A stretch of DNA of 56,491 nucleotides from Isotricha intestinalis (GCA_023807065.1 JAJJLU010000395.1:1-56491); one strand, 5' to 3'; positions 31,356 through 43,039 are shown, counted from the first letter of the stretch. Notes: a model not told the origin generated them from the sequence alone. Numbers and translations: made by a program.

Positions 31356-31732
31356 TTACTTCTTTAATTAAAAAAGAAATTAGTCAAGAAAAAGTAAATC
31401 AAAATGATAGTAATTTTCCTTTAACAAATAATTTTACTCAAAAAGTAAATAAAATAAAAAATACGAATAATAATTTCAAAAGTAGAAATAGTAGATTGAC
31501 ATTTTCATATATTAAAAATAATAGAAATATAAGACACTCAATTGGTATTTTTTCTTCTATTTGGTATCAAATATTTCATTTAAATAATAAAAAAGGAAAA
31601 TATGTTGATATTGTTAAATGGTATTATAGGCAAGTTATTAGTGAACAAAATTTATTTGATTTATATTTCTTTTGTCAAGCTATTGAAAAAAATGAAAATT
31701 CTATTTTTGATGCTTATCAATTTGAAAAATAG
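30107..31732 (+). CDS. Ciliate-type two-helix membrane protein, 541 aa
   Basis: Function unknown. After a short N-terminus (KHLDILSDPLTLHYQNF) there is one transmembrane helix at about residues 25-50 (SIIASLISLAFGIYSFLGLI), a lumenal or extracellular region to about 325 with several Cys, and a second hydrophobic segment at about 340-365 (FFADIGGTIKTITSIAKVLN). An Asn-rich cytoplasmic tail follows. This layout, one early helix, a large ectodomain and a Gly-Gly-containing second helix, is that of a large multigene family in ciliates with no assigned function. It ends with TAG, one of the few genes here not ending in TAA. Confidence 0.7.
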
Positions 31733-31925
31733 CATTTTTTTGATGAAAAAATAACTTTTTTATTTTAGAAAAATAGAATTTTATTTGATGTTTGGAGTTA
31801 TTTTTTTTTGGGGAAAGAATATTTTTTTTATTTTTAAAGTGTTTATTATTCTTTATTTTTTTAATTATTTTAAATAAATATGAGTTTTATGTTTTTTTTT
31901 TACTTATTTAATTATTTTATAAAAT

Positions 31926-32550
31926 TCAACTTTTTTTACAAACAGGACAAGTTTTATAATCCTTAAGCCAAATATCAATACAATCAATATGAAAAATATG
32001 ATTATAAGTTAATATTGTAATAAATATTGTTTCATTTAAATTTTCTTTTGGCATAATAACTCATTCTTATTTTCAAATTGTTGAAGAGAATATTGAAACA
32101 ATTTTAAACATAATTTTTGTTCTAATAAAAGTCTTTTATTCTTATTTCTAAGTTTATTTTATAATTCTAATATTTCTTCATTAGTTATATTATCAATAAT
32201 ATCATTATTAAAAGTATAATTTTTGGAATCATCATTACTTATTGAATTACATATTAGACAAAAAAATCTAAACAATTATTTTTATCATCTTCTATATTAA
32301 AATCAAAAGAAAAGCATTTTTTTTTAAAGTGATTTGAATTATTGTTTTGATTAATTATTTCATTATTAAATAAAATAAAAGAATTGTCATTATTATTATT
32401 ATTTAAAAATTGAATATTTTTATTATTTTATTGAAAATAAATGGTCGTTTCAATTATAATTATATTATTAATGTTTAAATTTTCTTTTATTATTATTTTT
32501 ATCATTTATTTATTATTGATAAAAGAAAAAACATCTTCATATTCAACCAT
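31926..32550 (-). pseudogene. Broken RING-H2 finger gene
   Basis: From the ATG at 32550 the frame encodes an Asn-rich protein interrupted by in-frame TAA codons (after FINNK and after TIYFQ), shifts frame near FCLICNSIS, has another TAA, then shifts again before the C-terminal part, which ends [12 protein letters not shown], then KTCPVCKKS and TGA. That end is clearly the second half of a RING-H2 zinc finger (His, His, Cys, then CPxC). The first Cys pair is damaged and the Cys before the His is Tyr. RING-H2 proteins are ubiquitin ligases; this copy cannot make one. Its neighbours on both sides are intact, so general poor sequence quality is not the simplest explanation. Confidence 0.7.
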
Positions 32551-32659
32551 TTTTTAATAATATATTTAAGTTAATGAAATTATGGGATTAAAAGTATTAA
32601 AATAAATAATTCAAATTTTTAAATAAATAATAAATTAAAGTTTCCAAATTTAAACAAAC

Positions 32660-35600
32660 TTATTTCTTCAAAACTTTATTAATAGCTTTAACAATTTTCT
32701 CAGCATCATTTTTTTTATAAAAATCAACATATTTAACAATATTATTAAACAAAGAAACCTTCAATTTAATAACTTTACCTTCACTTTGAATAGAAACATC
32801 TTTAATATCATCTATATAAACTTTTAAGACTTCATTTTTAAAATCTTTTAAAAGAACAACTAAAACATCACTAACAATAACATATAAATTATTATTATTT
32901 TTACCATTAATATCATAAACGAAAGATTTTTCCAGAATTTTTTTAGAATTTTCCAATTTCAAAAAATCATTTTGAACACTAACTTCAATATCATTTCCAT
33001 TAAAATCTTTAACAAATAAATTTTTATAATTTCTATGTTCCATATTATCATAATTTAAAATAGGTAAATTATCACTTAAAATTCTAGGTTCTCTGAATCT
33101 TTCATAAGTGATTTTTTTATTAATAAGATTACTATTAGAAATGCCTTTAGTAGTTTCATTTCCCACAGTAAGAACAGTATTAACAGGAGCTAAAGCAGCT
33201 CCCATAAAACCTTGTCCAACTCCTTTAAAAAATCCTCCAATACCTTCTTTTTTACTTCCTTCAATTGGCTTTGTTACTATACCAGATACTCCTTTTGTAA
33301 TTTCATTAAATCCTTTTTTTAATCCTGAAAATGCTCCTTTAAAAAATCCTTTTGGCTCTTCTTCTTTCTTATAAATTTCATTATTATTATTATTTGATTC
33401 ACCTTGAATCATTTTTGATGCATTTAATAAACTTCCTGTTATTTTTGTCATTGAATCAGATGTTCCTCCTATTATTCCTGAAAATAATGATGATACTCCT
33501 TTTGATATTCCTTTACCAAATTGACTTGGTCCTTTTAAAAATGCTTTTCTTGGTTCGTTAAATAATGAATAAAATCCTGTTCCTATTGAATCAAATAATT
33601 TTATTGGATTTCCTATTATATCTATTCCTCCTATTATCTTATATAATTGAAATATACATTCTCTCTTATAATTATCATATATTATTGGGTATAGTTTACT
33701 AAATGTTGTAAATGAGTTTTGAATTATTATTTCATTAAATTTTAATGATGTATCTGATATTGATGTTATTGTTGTTGATAATGTTGTTATTAAACCAGAT
33801 ATTATTGATGGAAGTTTAGATAAATTTATTGAATTTTTATCTAATCTAAATGTTAAGTTTATATGTATTGAACCTATATTTAAAAGATTTATTGCGTAGG
33901 AATCTACTATTTTGTTTTCTAAATTTAATTTATTTATTGGTGTTTGTATTTCTGTTATTATATTTTCTTCCTTTGAATTTGAATTTATGTTATTTAAAGA
34001 ATCAATTAAACCGAAAGATTCCATTAATTCATTTGATAAAGATATTATTTGATTTAATACTACATGATCAATTTTTAAATTTATTGGCTGAATTATTAAT
34101 TCAATTGAAGGATAACTTACATTTGGAGATGAATTTAAATATGTTTTTGATTCTTGATTCACACAAAATTGAATAAATGGTGTTAATGGTTCATTATCAT
34201 TTTCTTTTATTAATATTAATTCATTTTTAGGTAAAATTTGCTGTAATGGACTAAAAATTACTTTAAATGAATTATCTAAACAATAATCTATTTGGAAATT
34301 TTTACATTGGATGAAATATATATTCGAAATATCATTATTTCCATTTAATCTTGTTTTTGTTATGTTTTTATTTTTAAATTGCAAATCGTATAATGATATA
34401 TATAATATTTCCTTTGGATCTTGATTTATTATACTTACTCCTAATCCTATTAATTTTAAATATAATTTATATCCTGATATTTTAGAAAAGCTTTTTAATA
34501 ATTTTTCTTTTGTTTTTAAAGTTTTTGATTTTCCAAAATTAGATTCAATAATAATACTTTTAGTTAAATTAGAATTCGTAGGTAATGATTTAATAATATA
34601 AACACAATCTTTACTTTTAATTTTTTTAGTTTCAAATTCATTAAAAGAAAAATCATAATTTTTTCCTAATAAATCAAAAGATATTTTATCGATATTTAAT
34701 TCTTCAGGATCAATAAAAGGAATTTCTTTATTTCCAGGAATAATAATTTGTTTTTTTCCTTTATTATAATTAAATTTAACAGCAAAATTAGTTTTATTAT
34801 TTATAGTAGATAAAGGATATTCAACTTCAGTAAAAATAATATAAATAATTCCTTTATTATAAGTTTGAATAACACATCTTATTGGATAATAAAATTCTTT
34901 ACCATTTAAAGTAAATAATTTATTTTTAATTTTTTCATTTGATATATCTTTATTTACTTTAATTGATAAATCATATCTTCCAGGAACTTCAATATCAAAT
35001 TTTTGAGAAAATTCTTTTCCAATTCCAATTTGGAAAAAAGAATTTTTTTCATTTTTTAAAATAACAAAATCTTCTTGATTATTTTTTAATATTTTTTCAT
35101 TTGATTCATTATATTCTTTATAAGATAAATCAAATCCAAGTTTATTTATAAAATTATATCTATTTTCAAATATAATAATAGTACTTTTAGGATAAATAAA
35201 AGAAGATTTTATTATAACTCCAAGAGGTAAATAAGTTTTATTCACATTTTTAATTTTTAAAACAAAATCAACTCCAATTGTATCTAATTGGAATTTTTCA
35301 CTATATTCACTATCATTTATTTTAATTTGTATTTTTTCTTTTAATTGAGATGATATTAATGAAGAAATTTTTTTTGGTTCTATATTTATAATATCATTTT
35401 CTTTTTTATCAAAAATTGAACTTTCTTCATTTTTTATTGATATTGTTTTATTTGTTCGATTTACAAATATGAAATCAAAATAAAATACTATGTTAATACT
35501 ATTTAATTTATAATTTGAAACATTAAATAATTTTGAATTATAATATTTTAAAGGAGTTTTCTCTTCAAATTCTATTCTTGAATATATTGTTTTATTACCA

Positions 35601-38600
35601 TTCGAAAATAATATTGAATATCTTTCTTCTTTTTCATCTTTTACTAATTTCATTGGATTTAATAATAAATTATCATATAATATTTGTAATTTAGATTCTT
35701 TAATAATATGAATTAAATCTTGTTTACTTGGAATAATATTATATAAACTTTTTTTCATTGTTGATTCTATTTTTATTTCATTATTCCATTTCATTTCAAA
35801 AGGAGTTTCATTATGAATTGTTATTGTTGGATTTAATATAATATTTATTAAATCTATATTATTATTGTTATCATATTTTGTATTTAAAATTTGAATATCA
35901 ATTGAAATTGAATTTTTATCATTAAATGATATATTTTTTATAATTTCTTTTGATTTAGAAATATTATTTAATAAAACATATTTTTCTCCTTTGTATTCAA
36001 GATATATTTTTTTATCTGGTAAAATAAACCAATTTAAAGGAATTGAAATATCTTCTTCTGAATTCATCACAAGAAATTCATTATTTGAATTTACTATTTT
36101 TAAATCATCAAATTTTGAATAATTATATATTTTAACTGTTGATGAGAATAATATACATTTACATAATTCATCATTAACAAAACTTGAAACTGAAATATTT
36201 AAATTTTCTCCATTAAATTTTATTAAATAATTCTTAGTTTGATTATGATTAAAATTAAAAAAATTAATTGATTGTTTTTTATCAAATCCAAAGGATAAAG
36301 TTGTATTTAATGAATTATCATTTTTACTATTTACTTTATAATTTAATAATTCATTTTTAATAAATTCTTTCTCACTTTCAATTTCTATATAATTTGGATT
36401 ATCACTATTATCAAAATATATATTTAATAAAATTCCAGTTTTATTTAATATTTTTAATGAAATTTCATTAGTTTGAATTCCGGATAAAGATTTAGTAATA
36501 CCAAAACTTTTTTCTTGTTTTATTTTATTATTTAATTTCTCATATTTATCTTTTAATATTTTTAATATTTTCAAAACATTACAAGAAATATTAACATTAA
36601 ACATTCTACTACTTCTAATTTCAATTCTTTGTCTCATTCTTTTAATAACTTGAATTAATTTAATTTTAATATCATAAGGTTCAATAAAACTTTCCCATTG
36701 ATTAATATTAGAATTAAAATATTTCATTTCAATCCAAATAATTAAATTTAAATATTGAAAAATATTTTTAGGATCATATTTATCAATAGGATATTTTTTA
36801 TTAGAAATCATTTCAAATAAAGCCAAAGAAAAATCTTTTGAATCTTTAGGATCATTATTAGAACAATATGATAAATTTAAATTAGTTAAAGATAAATCAA
36901 CTAAACTTTTATATTGACCACTAAAATAATCACAAATATCAAATTTAATGTCTGATAAATTACCATTTATTTCTTGACAAATGGAATAATTATCTATATT
37001 TGTTTTTACTAAATTTACAGGCTTATTTAAATTATTTAATTCATTTGAAATTGTTCCTTCTTCAGTTATTTTTTGTCTTGAAATTAATTGTGTTGTAATT
37101 GAAGAATATTCATTTGAAAATTTATTTAAATAATCCATCATATTATAATATAAAGTTATAAAAGTTGAAACATGGAAAAAATTCATTACAAAATTAAAAG
37201 GATTTGTTAATAAATCAATTCTAGTTAATTGAATTTGTTTTTGATGATCAATTGAACTTTTCATTTTAACACTTATAGCATAATCATTTAATATATTATC
37301 AAAATTATATCCTTTAAATTTAGTTACTTCAATAAAATTATCATTAAAATTATAAACATCAATTGTTCCCTTTGTTATAGAAAATGATATTTCAGAATCA
37401 TTTTGTTCATAATTTGTTTCAACTAAAATTAAATTATGATAAATATTCTCATATTTACTTGAAGAAATCATTATAAAATTTATTTGAATTTGAGAAGAAA
37501 TAACTTGAGTAAAATTACTATTTGGATCAATTGGAAACATAATATCAACATTATTCATTTGAAAAGTAATTTCACTTTTACTTTCTAAAATCTCTTTTTT
37601 CTCGTTTTTAATAATCTTTTTTTTATCTTTTTCTTCTTCAATTAAATTTAATTGTTTAGTAAAAGCTCTTCTAGATAATTTTTGAGATTTTTCATCTTTA
37701 AATAAACCTTTAGCTTCATTTTTACTTAATTCTAATAAACTTAATTGCTCTTTTAATTCTTCTCCTTTTAAAACATTTTGACTTTCATTATATACATTTA
37801 AATAATACATTGAATATTGATATATTCTAACTAAAGAAGAAAAATTTGGAGAAATAAAAACTTCTTCAATTGAAATTTTCATTTTTGAAGAATTATCTTG
37901 TGAATTTGAAATATATGATAAGTGAATTGTATAATTATTATTATTTTTTTCTTTATCAGAAATTGAATTTTTTAATAAATCTGTAATTTTAAAACTATTT
38001 TCATTTAATTCTTTTGAAATTGATGTTCCTAAAATACATTTAAATTCGTCATTTAAATAATTTCTTTTATTTCCATCTTCTAATATTTCATAATCATTAT
38101 CATATAAATATATATATCCTAATTCTATTTTTGTTTCCATTATATTTTCTTTCATATTTATATTTGTGTTAAAATCTCTTAAAGAAAATTCTAAAAAAAG
38201 TTTATCTTTTTCATATTCTATATCTTTAAATTTTTGAGTTATTAATTCTTCATTTTGAGTTAAACTTTTTAATATTTTTATATTAAATAAACCAAAATGA
38301 AAAGTTATATTTGTTGAATTTGATATTTCTTCTTTTTTTTCTTCGTTTTTTTCTTCTTTTTTTTCTTCTTTTTTTTCTTCTTTTTCTTCTTTTTTTTCTT
38401 CTTTTTTTTCTTCAGTTAATTTTTTATTTTTTTCTTTTTCACTTTCATTAATTTTCTTTTGTGTATTATTCATTATTCTATTTTCTCTATTCATATTTTC
38501 AAGATATAAAATTAATAAAACAATTTGTTCTTCGTTAACAATAATTTTAATATCTTTTAAATCAATATTAACTTCAACATTATCAAAATTTTTATTTTTA

Positions 38601-40807
38601 CTTTCAATAATAGTACTAGCTTTAATAGAACAATTAGTTTTAGTGACAATTTCTTTCCCATTTAATTTACTATTAAAATCATAATTAATTTTTGTTCCCA
38701 TAACCATATTTTCTAAATCAACTAAATAATTATCAAACATTAATTTTTTATCATTTAAAGTAACATAATCAATATTTGGTTGCATTCTTGGAGGAAGATC
38801 ACTTTTAATAATAATATCTCCAATAGAAAGATAAATAATATCATTATTATTCTCAGAAAGGAAATTAATAGGTAAAATTATCATTGGACTTTTTAAATCA
38901 ATATTTAAATCTATATTTGTATGATTTCCAGGTAATAATAAATTTGTATATCCATCTTTAATATATTTTGAAGCTTCTTCAGAAAGATTTAAAACTATTT
39001 GACTTATATCTAATCCTCCAAATGATTTTAATAATATCGTTTGAATATAATTTAAGTAATACATATTTGCTATTATATATAATTGCTTTTCATTTTTTAT
39101 TTCTAATTTATAATCTGACTTTTCAAATTGAGGATTATTCTCGAATACTATTGATAAGATATTTTTTTCTTCTTTTGATTCTGAATATAATATTTTTTTA
39201 TATTTTGGATTTTTTGAACAATATTGTGAAATTGATATTGCTCCTAATATTAATGATACTATTTGACTTTTTGAATTTATTTTAACTTCAGTGATAAAAT
39301 TATTTATTTCAAAATTAATTAAAGGTTTATTTATTTCTTCATAAACAATTAAAATAGTTTGAATAAGAGAAAATTTAAAATGAAAAATAAGAAAGTCTTT
39401 TTCAATTTTTTGTATATCACTATTTGTTTTTTGAATATTTATAATTTGATTATATAAACTTTCTTTAGAAGCTTTTTCTTCTTCTTCTTTTAAAATTTTT
39501 TCTCTTTCTTCTTTTAATTTTTTTATATCATCATCTCTTGAACTAAAAAAATACCATGAATTTTTTGCATTTTCTATTTTTTCATCTATTGAACTTACAG
39601 AATTTAAATATTTTATTTTTATTTTACATAATTCTCTAATATTTTTTAATGTTTCATATGAAACTTTTTCTTCTAATTTATTTAAATTTTCTTCATATTT
39701 TTTATTTTCAGTTTCATTCTTAAAAATTGTTATATATTTTGTTTTATAATAATTTAAATACACATCTATATAATTTGCTATTTCTTCTTCTGTTAATTTT
39801 TTAGTGTAAAATTCCTTTTCTATTCCTTTTAAATAATAATCTTTAGCATCTAAATAATTTTTTTCTGCCATTAAAGCATTTATTTGTTTCATTTGAATTG
39901 CAAAAGAAATTTTTGGAAATTCAATATCAATATAATAGTTAGGTAATAAATTTTCTTTGAATTTTTCATTCATAGATAATTTAATATCCAAAATTAAATT
40001 ATATAATATATAATAATGTGATTTTTCATCTTTACTATAAACATTTAATTCACTCATACAATAAGCATAAAAATTCAATTTATCTTTTAAATAATTTTTA
40101 ACTTTTTCATCAATTTTTTCAATTTCACTTTGAATAATTTTATTTTCATAATTTAAATCTTTAACATCTTTGAAATAATCAAGAAAAATAGAAAATCCTT
40201 TAATTCTGATTCTTTTATATTTAATATCACTTTCTTCAATGTTGGTATTAATGTTCTCATCATTGTAATCATCTTTTGTAGCAAAATAAGATAATTGATT
40301 AAGAGAAATACCAATATTAAAAGGAGAAGAATAAGAAACTTCATCATCAAAAATGAGGAAAATATTATCACAAATAATTTGAATATTATTTATTATTTGT
40401 TGAACATAACCAGGACTTTCATTTTTTAATTTATTCATTTGAATATATAATTCTTCATCATTTTTCAATTGAGCTTTTTTATTATTTTCAAATATATTTA
40501 TTTGATCATTTTTAGATAAATTATTTACACTTTTTTGTCTTGCATGTAAAAAAACATTATCAATTTCTAATTGAATAGGATAATTATAAAATAAAGGTAA
40601 TGTTAATTTTGCTTTTATTCTTCCTATATATCCTTGTACTAATTCTAAATATGGCAGATTTAATGTTTGGAAAATACTTTCTTTAAATTTTATATTTTTT
40701 AATTCTACTGTTCCTGCCCATAAATTTGCTTGTGTTTCTTCTGGATTTATTTCAAGAAAATTTGAAAGGTAGTTATCTATAAAATAATTTACTATTGTGC
40801 TTGTCAT
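32660..40807 (-). CDS. VPS13: VPS13 bridge-like lipid transfer protein
   Basis: A 2,715-aa protein that moves phospholipids in bulk between organelles at contact sites. The N-terminal chorein region is complete: a hydrophobic start, NLWAGTVELKNIKF, LPYLELVQGYIGRIKAKL and PLFYNYPIQLEIDNVFL, ahead of the long beta-rich groove. An E/K low-complexity insert lies near residue 800-830. The middle, about 1500-2000, should be the VAB adaptor-binding region. The C-terminus has the Gly-rich APT1/ATG_C-type segment with repeated Gly-Leu and Gly-Phe helices (GTGFYSLFNEPRKAFLKGP, GFFKGAFSGLKKG, GVGQGFMGAALAP) followed by a PH-like end. The length is near that of other VPS13 proteins and there is no intron or break across more than 8 kb. 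It starts with ATG, ends with TAA. Confidence 0.95.
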   Translation of the reverse strand: MTSTIVNYFIDNYLSNFLEINPEETQANLWAGTVELKNIKFKESIFQTLNLPYLELVQGYIGRIKAKLTLPLFYNYPIQLEIDNVFLHARQKSVNNLSKNDQINIFENNKKAQLKNDEELYIQMNKLKNESPGYVQQIINNIQIICDNIFLIFDDEVSYSSPFNIGISLNQLSYFATKDDYNDENINTNIEESDIKYKRIRIKGFSIFLDYFKDVKDLNYENKIIQSEIEKIDEKVKNYLKDKLNFYAYCMSELNVYSKDEKSHYYILYNLILDIKLSMNEKFKENLLPNYYIDIEFPKISFAIQMKQINALMAEKNYLDAKDYYLKGIEKEFYTKKLTEEEIANYIDVYLNYYKTKYITIFKNETENKKYEENLNKLEEKVSYETLKNIRELCKIKIKYLNSVSSIDEKIENAKNSWYFFSSRDDDIKKLKEEREKILKEEEEKASKESLYNQIINIQKTNSDIQKIEKDFLIFHFKFSLIQTILIVYEEINKPLINFEINNFITEVKINSKSQIVSLILGAISISQYCSKNPKYKKILYSESKEEKNILSIVFENNPQFEKSDYKLEIKNEKQLYIIANMYYLNYIQTILLKSFGGLDISQIVLNLSEEASKYIKDGYTNLLLPGNHTNIDLNIDLKSPMIILPINFLSENNNDIIYLSIGDIIIKSDLPPRMQPNIDYVTLNDKKLMFDNYLVDLENMVMGTKINYDFNSKLNGKEIVTKTNCSIKASTIIESKNKNFDNVEVNIDLKDIKIIVNEEQIVLLILYLENMNRENRIMNNTQKKINESEKEKNKKLTEEKKEEKKEEKEEKKEEKKEEKNEEKKEEISNSTNITFHFGLFNIKILKSLTQNEELITQKFKDIEYEKDKLFLEFSLRDFNTNINMKENIMETKIELGYIYLYDNDYEILEDGNKRNYLNDEFKCILGTSISKELNENSFKITDLLKNSISDKEKNNNNYTIHLSYISNSQDNSSKMKISIEEVFISPNFSSLVRIYQYSMYYLNVYNESQNVLKGEELKEQLSLLELSKNEAKGLFKDEKSQKLSRRAFTKQLNLIEEEKDKKKIIKNEKKEILESKSEITFQMNNVDIMFPIDPNSNFTQVISSQIQINFIMISSSKYENIYHNLILVETNYEQNDSEISFSITKGTIDVYNFNDNFIEVTKFKGYNFDNILNDYAISVKMKSSIDHQKQIQLTRIDLLTNPFNFVMNFFHVSTFITLYYNMMDYLNKFSNEYSSITTQLISRQKITEEGTISNELNNLNKPVNLVKTNIDNYSICQEINGNLSDIKFDICDYFSGQYKSLVDLSLTNLNLSYCSNNDPKDSKDFSLALFEMISNKKYPIDKYDPKNIFQYLNLIIWIEMKYFNSNINQWESFIEPYDIKIKLIQVIKRMRQRIEIRSSRMFNVNISCNVLKILKILKDKYEKLNNKIKQEKSFGITKSLSGIQTNEISLKILNKTGILLNIYFDNSDNPNYIEIESEKEFIKNELLNYKVNSKNDNSLNTTLSFGFDKKQSINFFNFNHNQTKNYLIKFNGENLNISVSSFVNDELCKCILFSSTVKIYNYSKFDDLKIVNSNNEFLVMNSEEDISIPLNWFILPDKKIYLEYKGEKYVLLNNISKSKEIIKNISFNDKNSISIDIQILNTKYDNNNNIDLINIILNPTITIHNETPFEMKWNNEIKIESTMKKSLYNIIPSKQDLIHIIKESKLQILYDNLLLNPMKLVKDEKEERYSILFSNGNKTIYSRIEFEEKTPLKYYNSKLFNVSNYKLNSINIVFYFDFIFVNRTNKTISIKNEESSIFDKKENDIINIEPKKISSLISSQLKEKIQIKINDSEYSEKFQLDTIGVDFVLKIKNVNKTYLPLGVIIKSSFIYPKSTIIIFENRYNFINKLGFDLSYKEYNESNEKILKNNQEDFVILKNEKNSFFQIGIGKEFSQKFDIEVPGRYDLSIKVNKDISNEKIKNKLFTLNGKEFYYPIRCVIQTYNKGIIYIIFTEVEYPLSTINNKTNFAVKFNYNKGKKQIIIPGNKEIPFIDPEELNIDKISFDLLGKNYDFSFNEFETKKIKSKDCVYIIKSLPTNSNLTKSIIIESNFGKSKTLKTKEKLLKSFSKISGYKLYLKLIGLGVSIINQDPKEILYISLYDLQFKNKNITKTRLNGNNDISNIYFIQCKNFQIDYCLDNSFKVIFSPLQQILPKNELILIKENDNEPLTPFIQFCVNQESKTYLNSSPNVSYPSIELIIQPINLKIDHVVLNQIISLSNELMESFGLIDSLNNINSNSKEENIITEIQTPINKLNLENKIVDSYAINLLNIGSIHINLTFRLDKNSINLSKLPSIISGLITTLSTTITSISDTSLKFNEIIIQNSFTTFSKLYPIIYDNYKRECIFQLYKIIGGIDIIGNPIKLFDSIGTGFYSLFNEPRKAFLKGPSQFGKGISKGVSSLFSGIIGGTSDSMTKITGSLLNASKMIQGESNNNNNEIYKKEEEPKGFFKGAFSGLKKGFNEITKGVSGIVTKPIEGSKKEGIGGFFKGVGQGFMGAALAPVNTVLTVGNETTKGISNSNLINKKITYERFREPRILSDNLPILNYDNMEHRNYKNLFVKDFNGNDIEVSVQNDFLKLENSKKILEKSFVYDINGKNNNNLYVIVSDVLVVLLKDFKNEVLKVYIDDIKDVSIQSEGKVIKLKVSLFNNIVKYVDFYKKNDAEKIVKAINKVLKK

Positions 40808-40935
40808 TTTTTTTTATTTATATATTTATTATTGTTTTATATATTTATATTTTTTATTTTTTTAAAATGAATTATTTTTATTTTTTATTTGTTCTTGTTT
40901 TTAATCTTTTTTATATATTATATTTTTTATTGAAT

Positions 40936-42197
40936 TTAAACAGGTAATCCAAAATATAATCCATTTACTGTTTTAAATTGATTTATTGTTGAAGGTTTAA
41001 AATTTTTTTTCATCATCACAGAAGATTTAAATCTTGCTAAAGATAACATAATTTGGTCATTTTCTTCAAATAATTTTTCTTTTTTTTTCTTTAAATCATT
41101 ATAATTATTTTTTTTAATTTTTTTAATTTTAATAATTCTATCTAAATTTTTATATTCAATTTCATTTCCTTTAGGAAAACTATAATCTTTATAATTTAAA
41201 TTTCTAATTTTTTCAAAGACTTTTAAATTTTTGTTTAGTTTATCTTGAGTTTTTTTATCATAGAATAAATCTTTAAGTTTTTGCATATCTCTTTCACTAT
41301 AAAACCCTTTATTAAAAGATTCATCTTCACCATAATGAGCTAAATTATAATAAAAATTTTCTCTATCTGGATCTTCAATAAAATATTTTTGACTTTCATT
41401 ATATATTTTTTTCTTCCTTTCTTTATTTAAATGTTGATATGTTAATTCTACATTTCTAATTTTTTTTTTATTGATTCTGGATTATTTTGACTTATATAAT
41501 AATCATTTATTATATAATTATTTAATCTTGAAGTTGAATTAAATAAAGTTAATTTTCTTTCTTTATTTCTTTTAAATTTTTTTAAAAATTGATTTTCATA
41601 AATTGTTCTTTTTTCTTTATCATTAATATAATTTTTTCTTTCTGATTCTTTTGTTATTCCTAATTTATCAGTGAATTTATTTAATTTATCTAAATAAATT
41701 TTAGATTTATTTCTATTAATAATTCTACTTTGACTTAAATTTAATTTTAATGTTAATCCTTTAATAATTGATTTTTCTTTTTTCTTAATATTGTTTGTTG
41801 AATTTACAATTGTATTATTATTTATTGTATTATTACTATTTATATTAATTGTGTTATTAACTGATGAAGAAGAAAAATCTTTTGTTCTTTCTGTATGAAA
41901 TTCTGAATTACTTATATTATAATTACTATTATTTTTTATCAATTTTATTTGCTTTTTCTTATTAAAAAGATTATTTTGTAATCTTTTTATTACATTTAAT
42001 TTTATTAACTTTATTTCTTTATTCAATTTACTTCTATTCTTTATTAAAGTATCTAAACTTTCTTGTTCTTTACTAATTTCAATATAATCTAAATTCAAAG
42101 ATTTTTTTTTCCTTAATTGTAAAGGACTTTTCTTAAATGTTTCATTGTTAATATAATTTCTTCTCATTAAATAAACTTTTTCTCCAATAGAAACCAT
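40936..42197 (-). CDS. Hypothetical charged protein, split by a one-base frameshift
   Basis: Function not recognised. Two open frames on the minus strand (42197-41448 and then 41286-40936) are really one gene. The first frame stops right after a run of ten A (plus-strand T run at 41460-41469); if the run had one more A, the reading would pass from NNPESIKKK into IRNVELTYQHLNKE and continue without a stop through FIEDPDRENFYYNLAHYGED to the ATG-led second frame, 420 aa in all. The protein is Lys/Asn-rich with a central disordered region and better conserved-looking C-terminal half. The missing A may be a sequencing error, a recent mutation, or a slippage site. Confidence 0.65.
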
Positions 42198-42413
42198 ATT
42201 ATAATTAATTGAAAAAATATAAAAAAAATGAGAATAAAAATCAATAATTTTATTTCATAAACAATAAAACTAATTACTTTCTTTTTAACAAGCAATAAAT
42301 AAACATAAGAAAATTATTAATTAACATTAATTATTTAAATTCGAGCAAATCACTTATTTTATAAAGTGAATAATTTTTATTTAAATATTATATGATAATT
42401 TTTCCAAATTTTG

Positions 42414-42986
42414 ATGAAATGGAAAGGATGGAATATAATAGTGAAAAAATATAAAAATGGTGAATATGAAGGTAAAATGAAAAATGGTAAAAAAGAAGGA
42501 AAAGGAATAGCAACATATATAAATGGTGATAAATATGAAGGAGAATGGAAGAATAATAAAATGGAAGGTAAAGGAATATATTATTATAATGAAAAAGGAG
42601 ATAAATATGATGGAGAATGGAAAGAAGGTAAAAAAGAAGGTAAAGGAATATATTATTTTAAAAATGGGAATTATTATAAAGGAGAATTTAAAAATGATGA
42701 ATACGAAGGAAGAGGAATTTATTATTATCATAATGGAGATAAATATGATGGAGAATGGAAAAATGATAAAAAGAATGGAAAAGGAATTTATTATTTTTTA
42801 ATTGGACATAAATATATTGGAGATTGGGTAAATGATAAAAAAGAAGGAAATGGAATATTTTATTATAATAATGGAAATAAATATGATGGAGAATGGAAAA
42901 ATGATTTAATGAATGGAAAAGGTATTTTTTATTATTTTGATGGAAATAAATTTGAAGGAGAATGGAAAGATGGAGTTCAAATATAA
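42414..42986 (+). CDS. MORN-repeat protein, 190 aa
   Basis: Almost the whole protein is eight MORN repeats of about 23 residues, each of the form YxGxWxxxxxxGxGxYxxxxG, for example KYDGEWKNDKKNGKGIYYF. There is no kinase, SET or other fused domain. MORN proteins bind membranes or each other and in ciliated protists are common in the basal body, cell cortex and radial spokes, or in phosphatidylinositol phosphate kinases. I start it at the ATG at 42414; the codon before it is TTG. It ends with TAA and is tail-to-tail with the SNIP1-like gene, 53 bp apart. Confidence 0.88.
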   Translation: MKWKGWNIIVKKYKNGEYEGKMKNGKKEGKGIATYINGDKYEGEWKNNKMEGKGIYYYNEKGDKYDGEWKEGKKEGKGIYYFKNGNYYKGEFKNDEYEGRGIYYYHNGDKYDGEWKNDKKNGKGIYYFLIGHKYIGDWVNDKKEGNGIFYYNNGNKYDGEWKNDLMNGKGIFYYFDGNKFEGEWKDGVQI

Positions 42987-43039
42987 TTTATTTTATATAT
43001 TAATTTTTTTATATTTTAAATTTTTTATATTTTTTTTTT

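Noticed and set aside
31926..32550. TAA read as Gln, which would open part of the broken RING gene
   Set aside because: Two of the in-frame TAA could be former CAA, but the gene also has frameshifts, and every intact gene here ends at TAA.
40153..40371. Leu/Ile-rich minus-strand frame within VPS13
   Set aside because: It overlaps the continuous VPS13 frame and has no independent signal.
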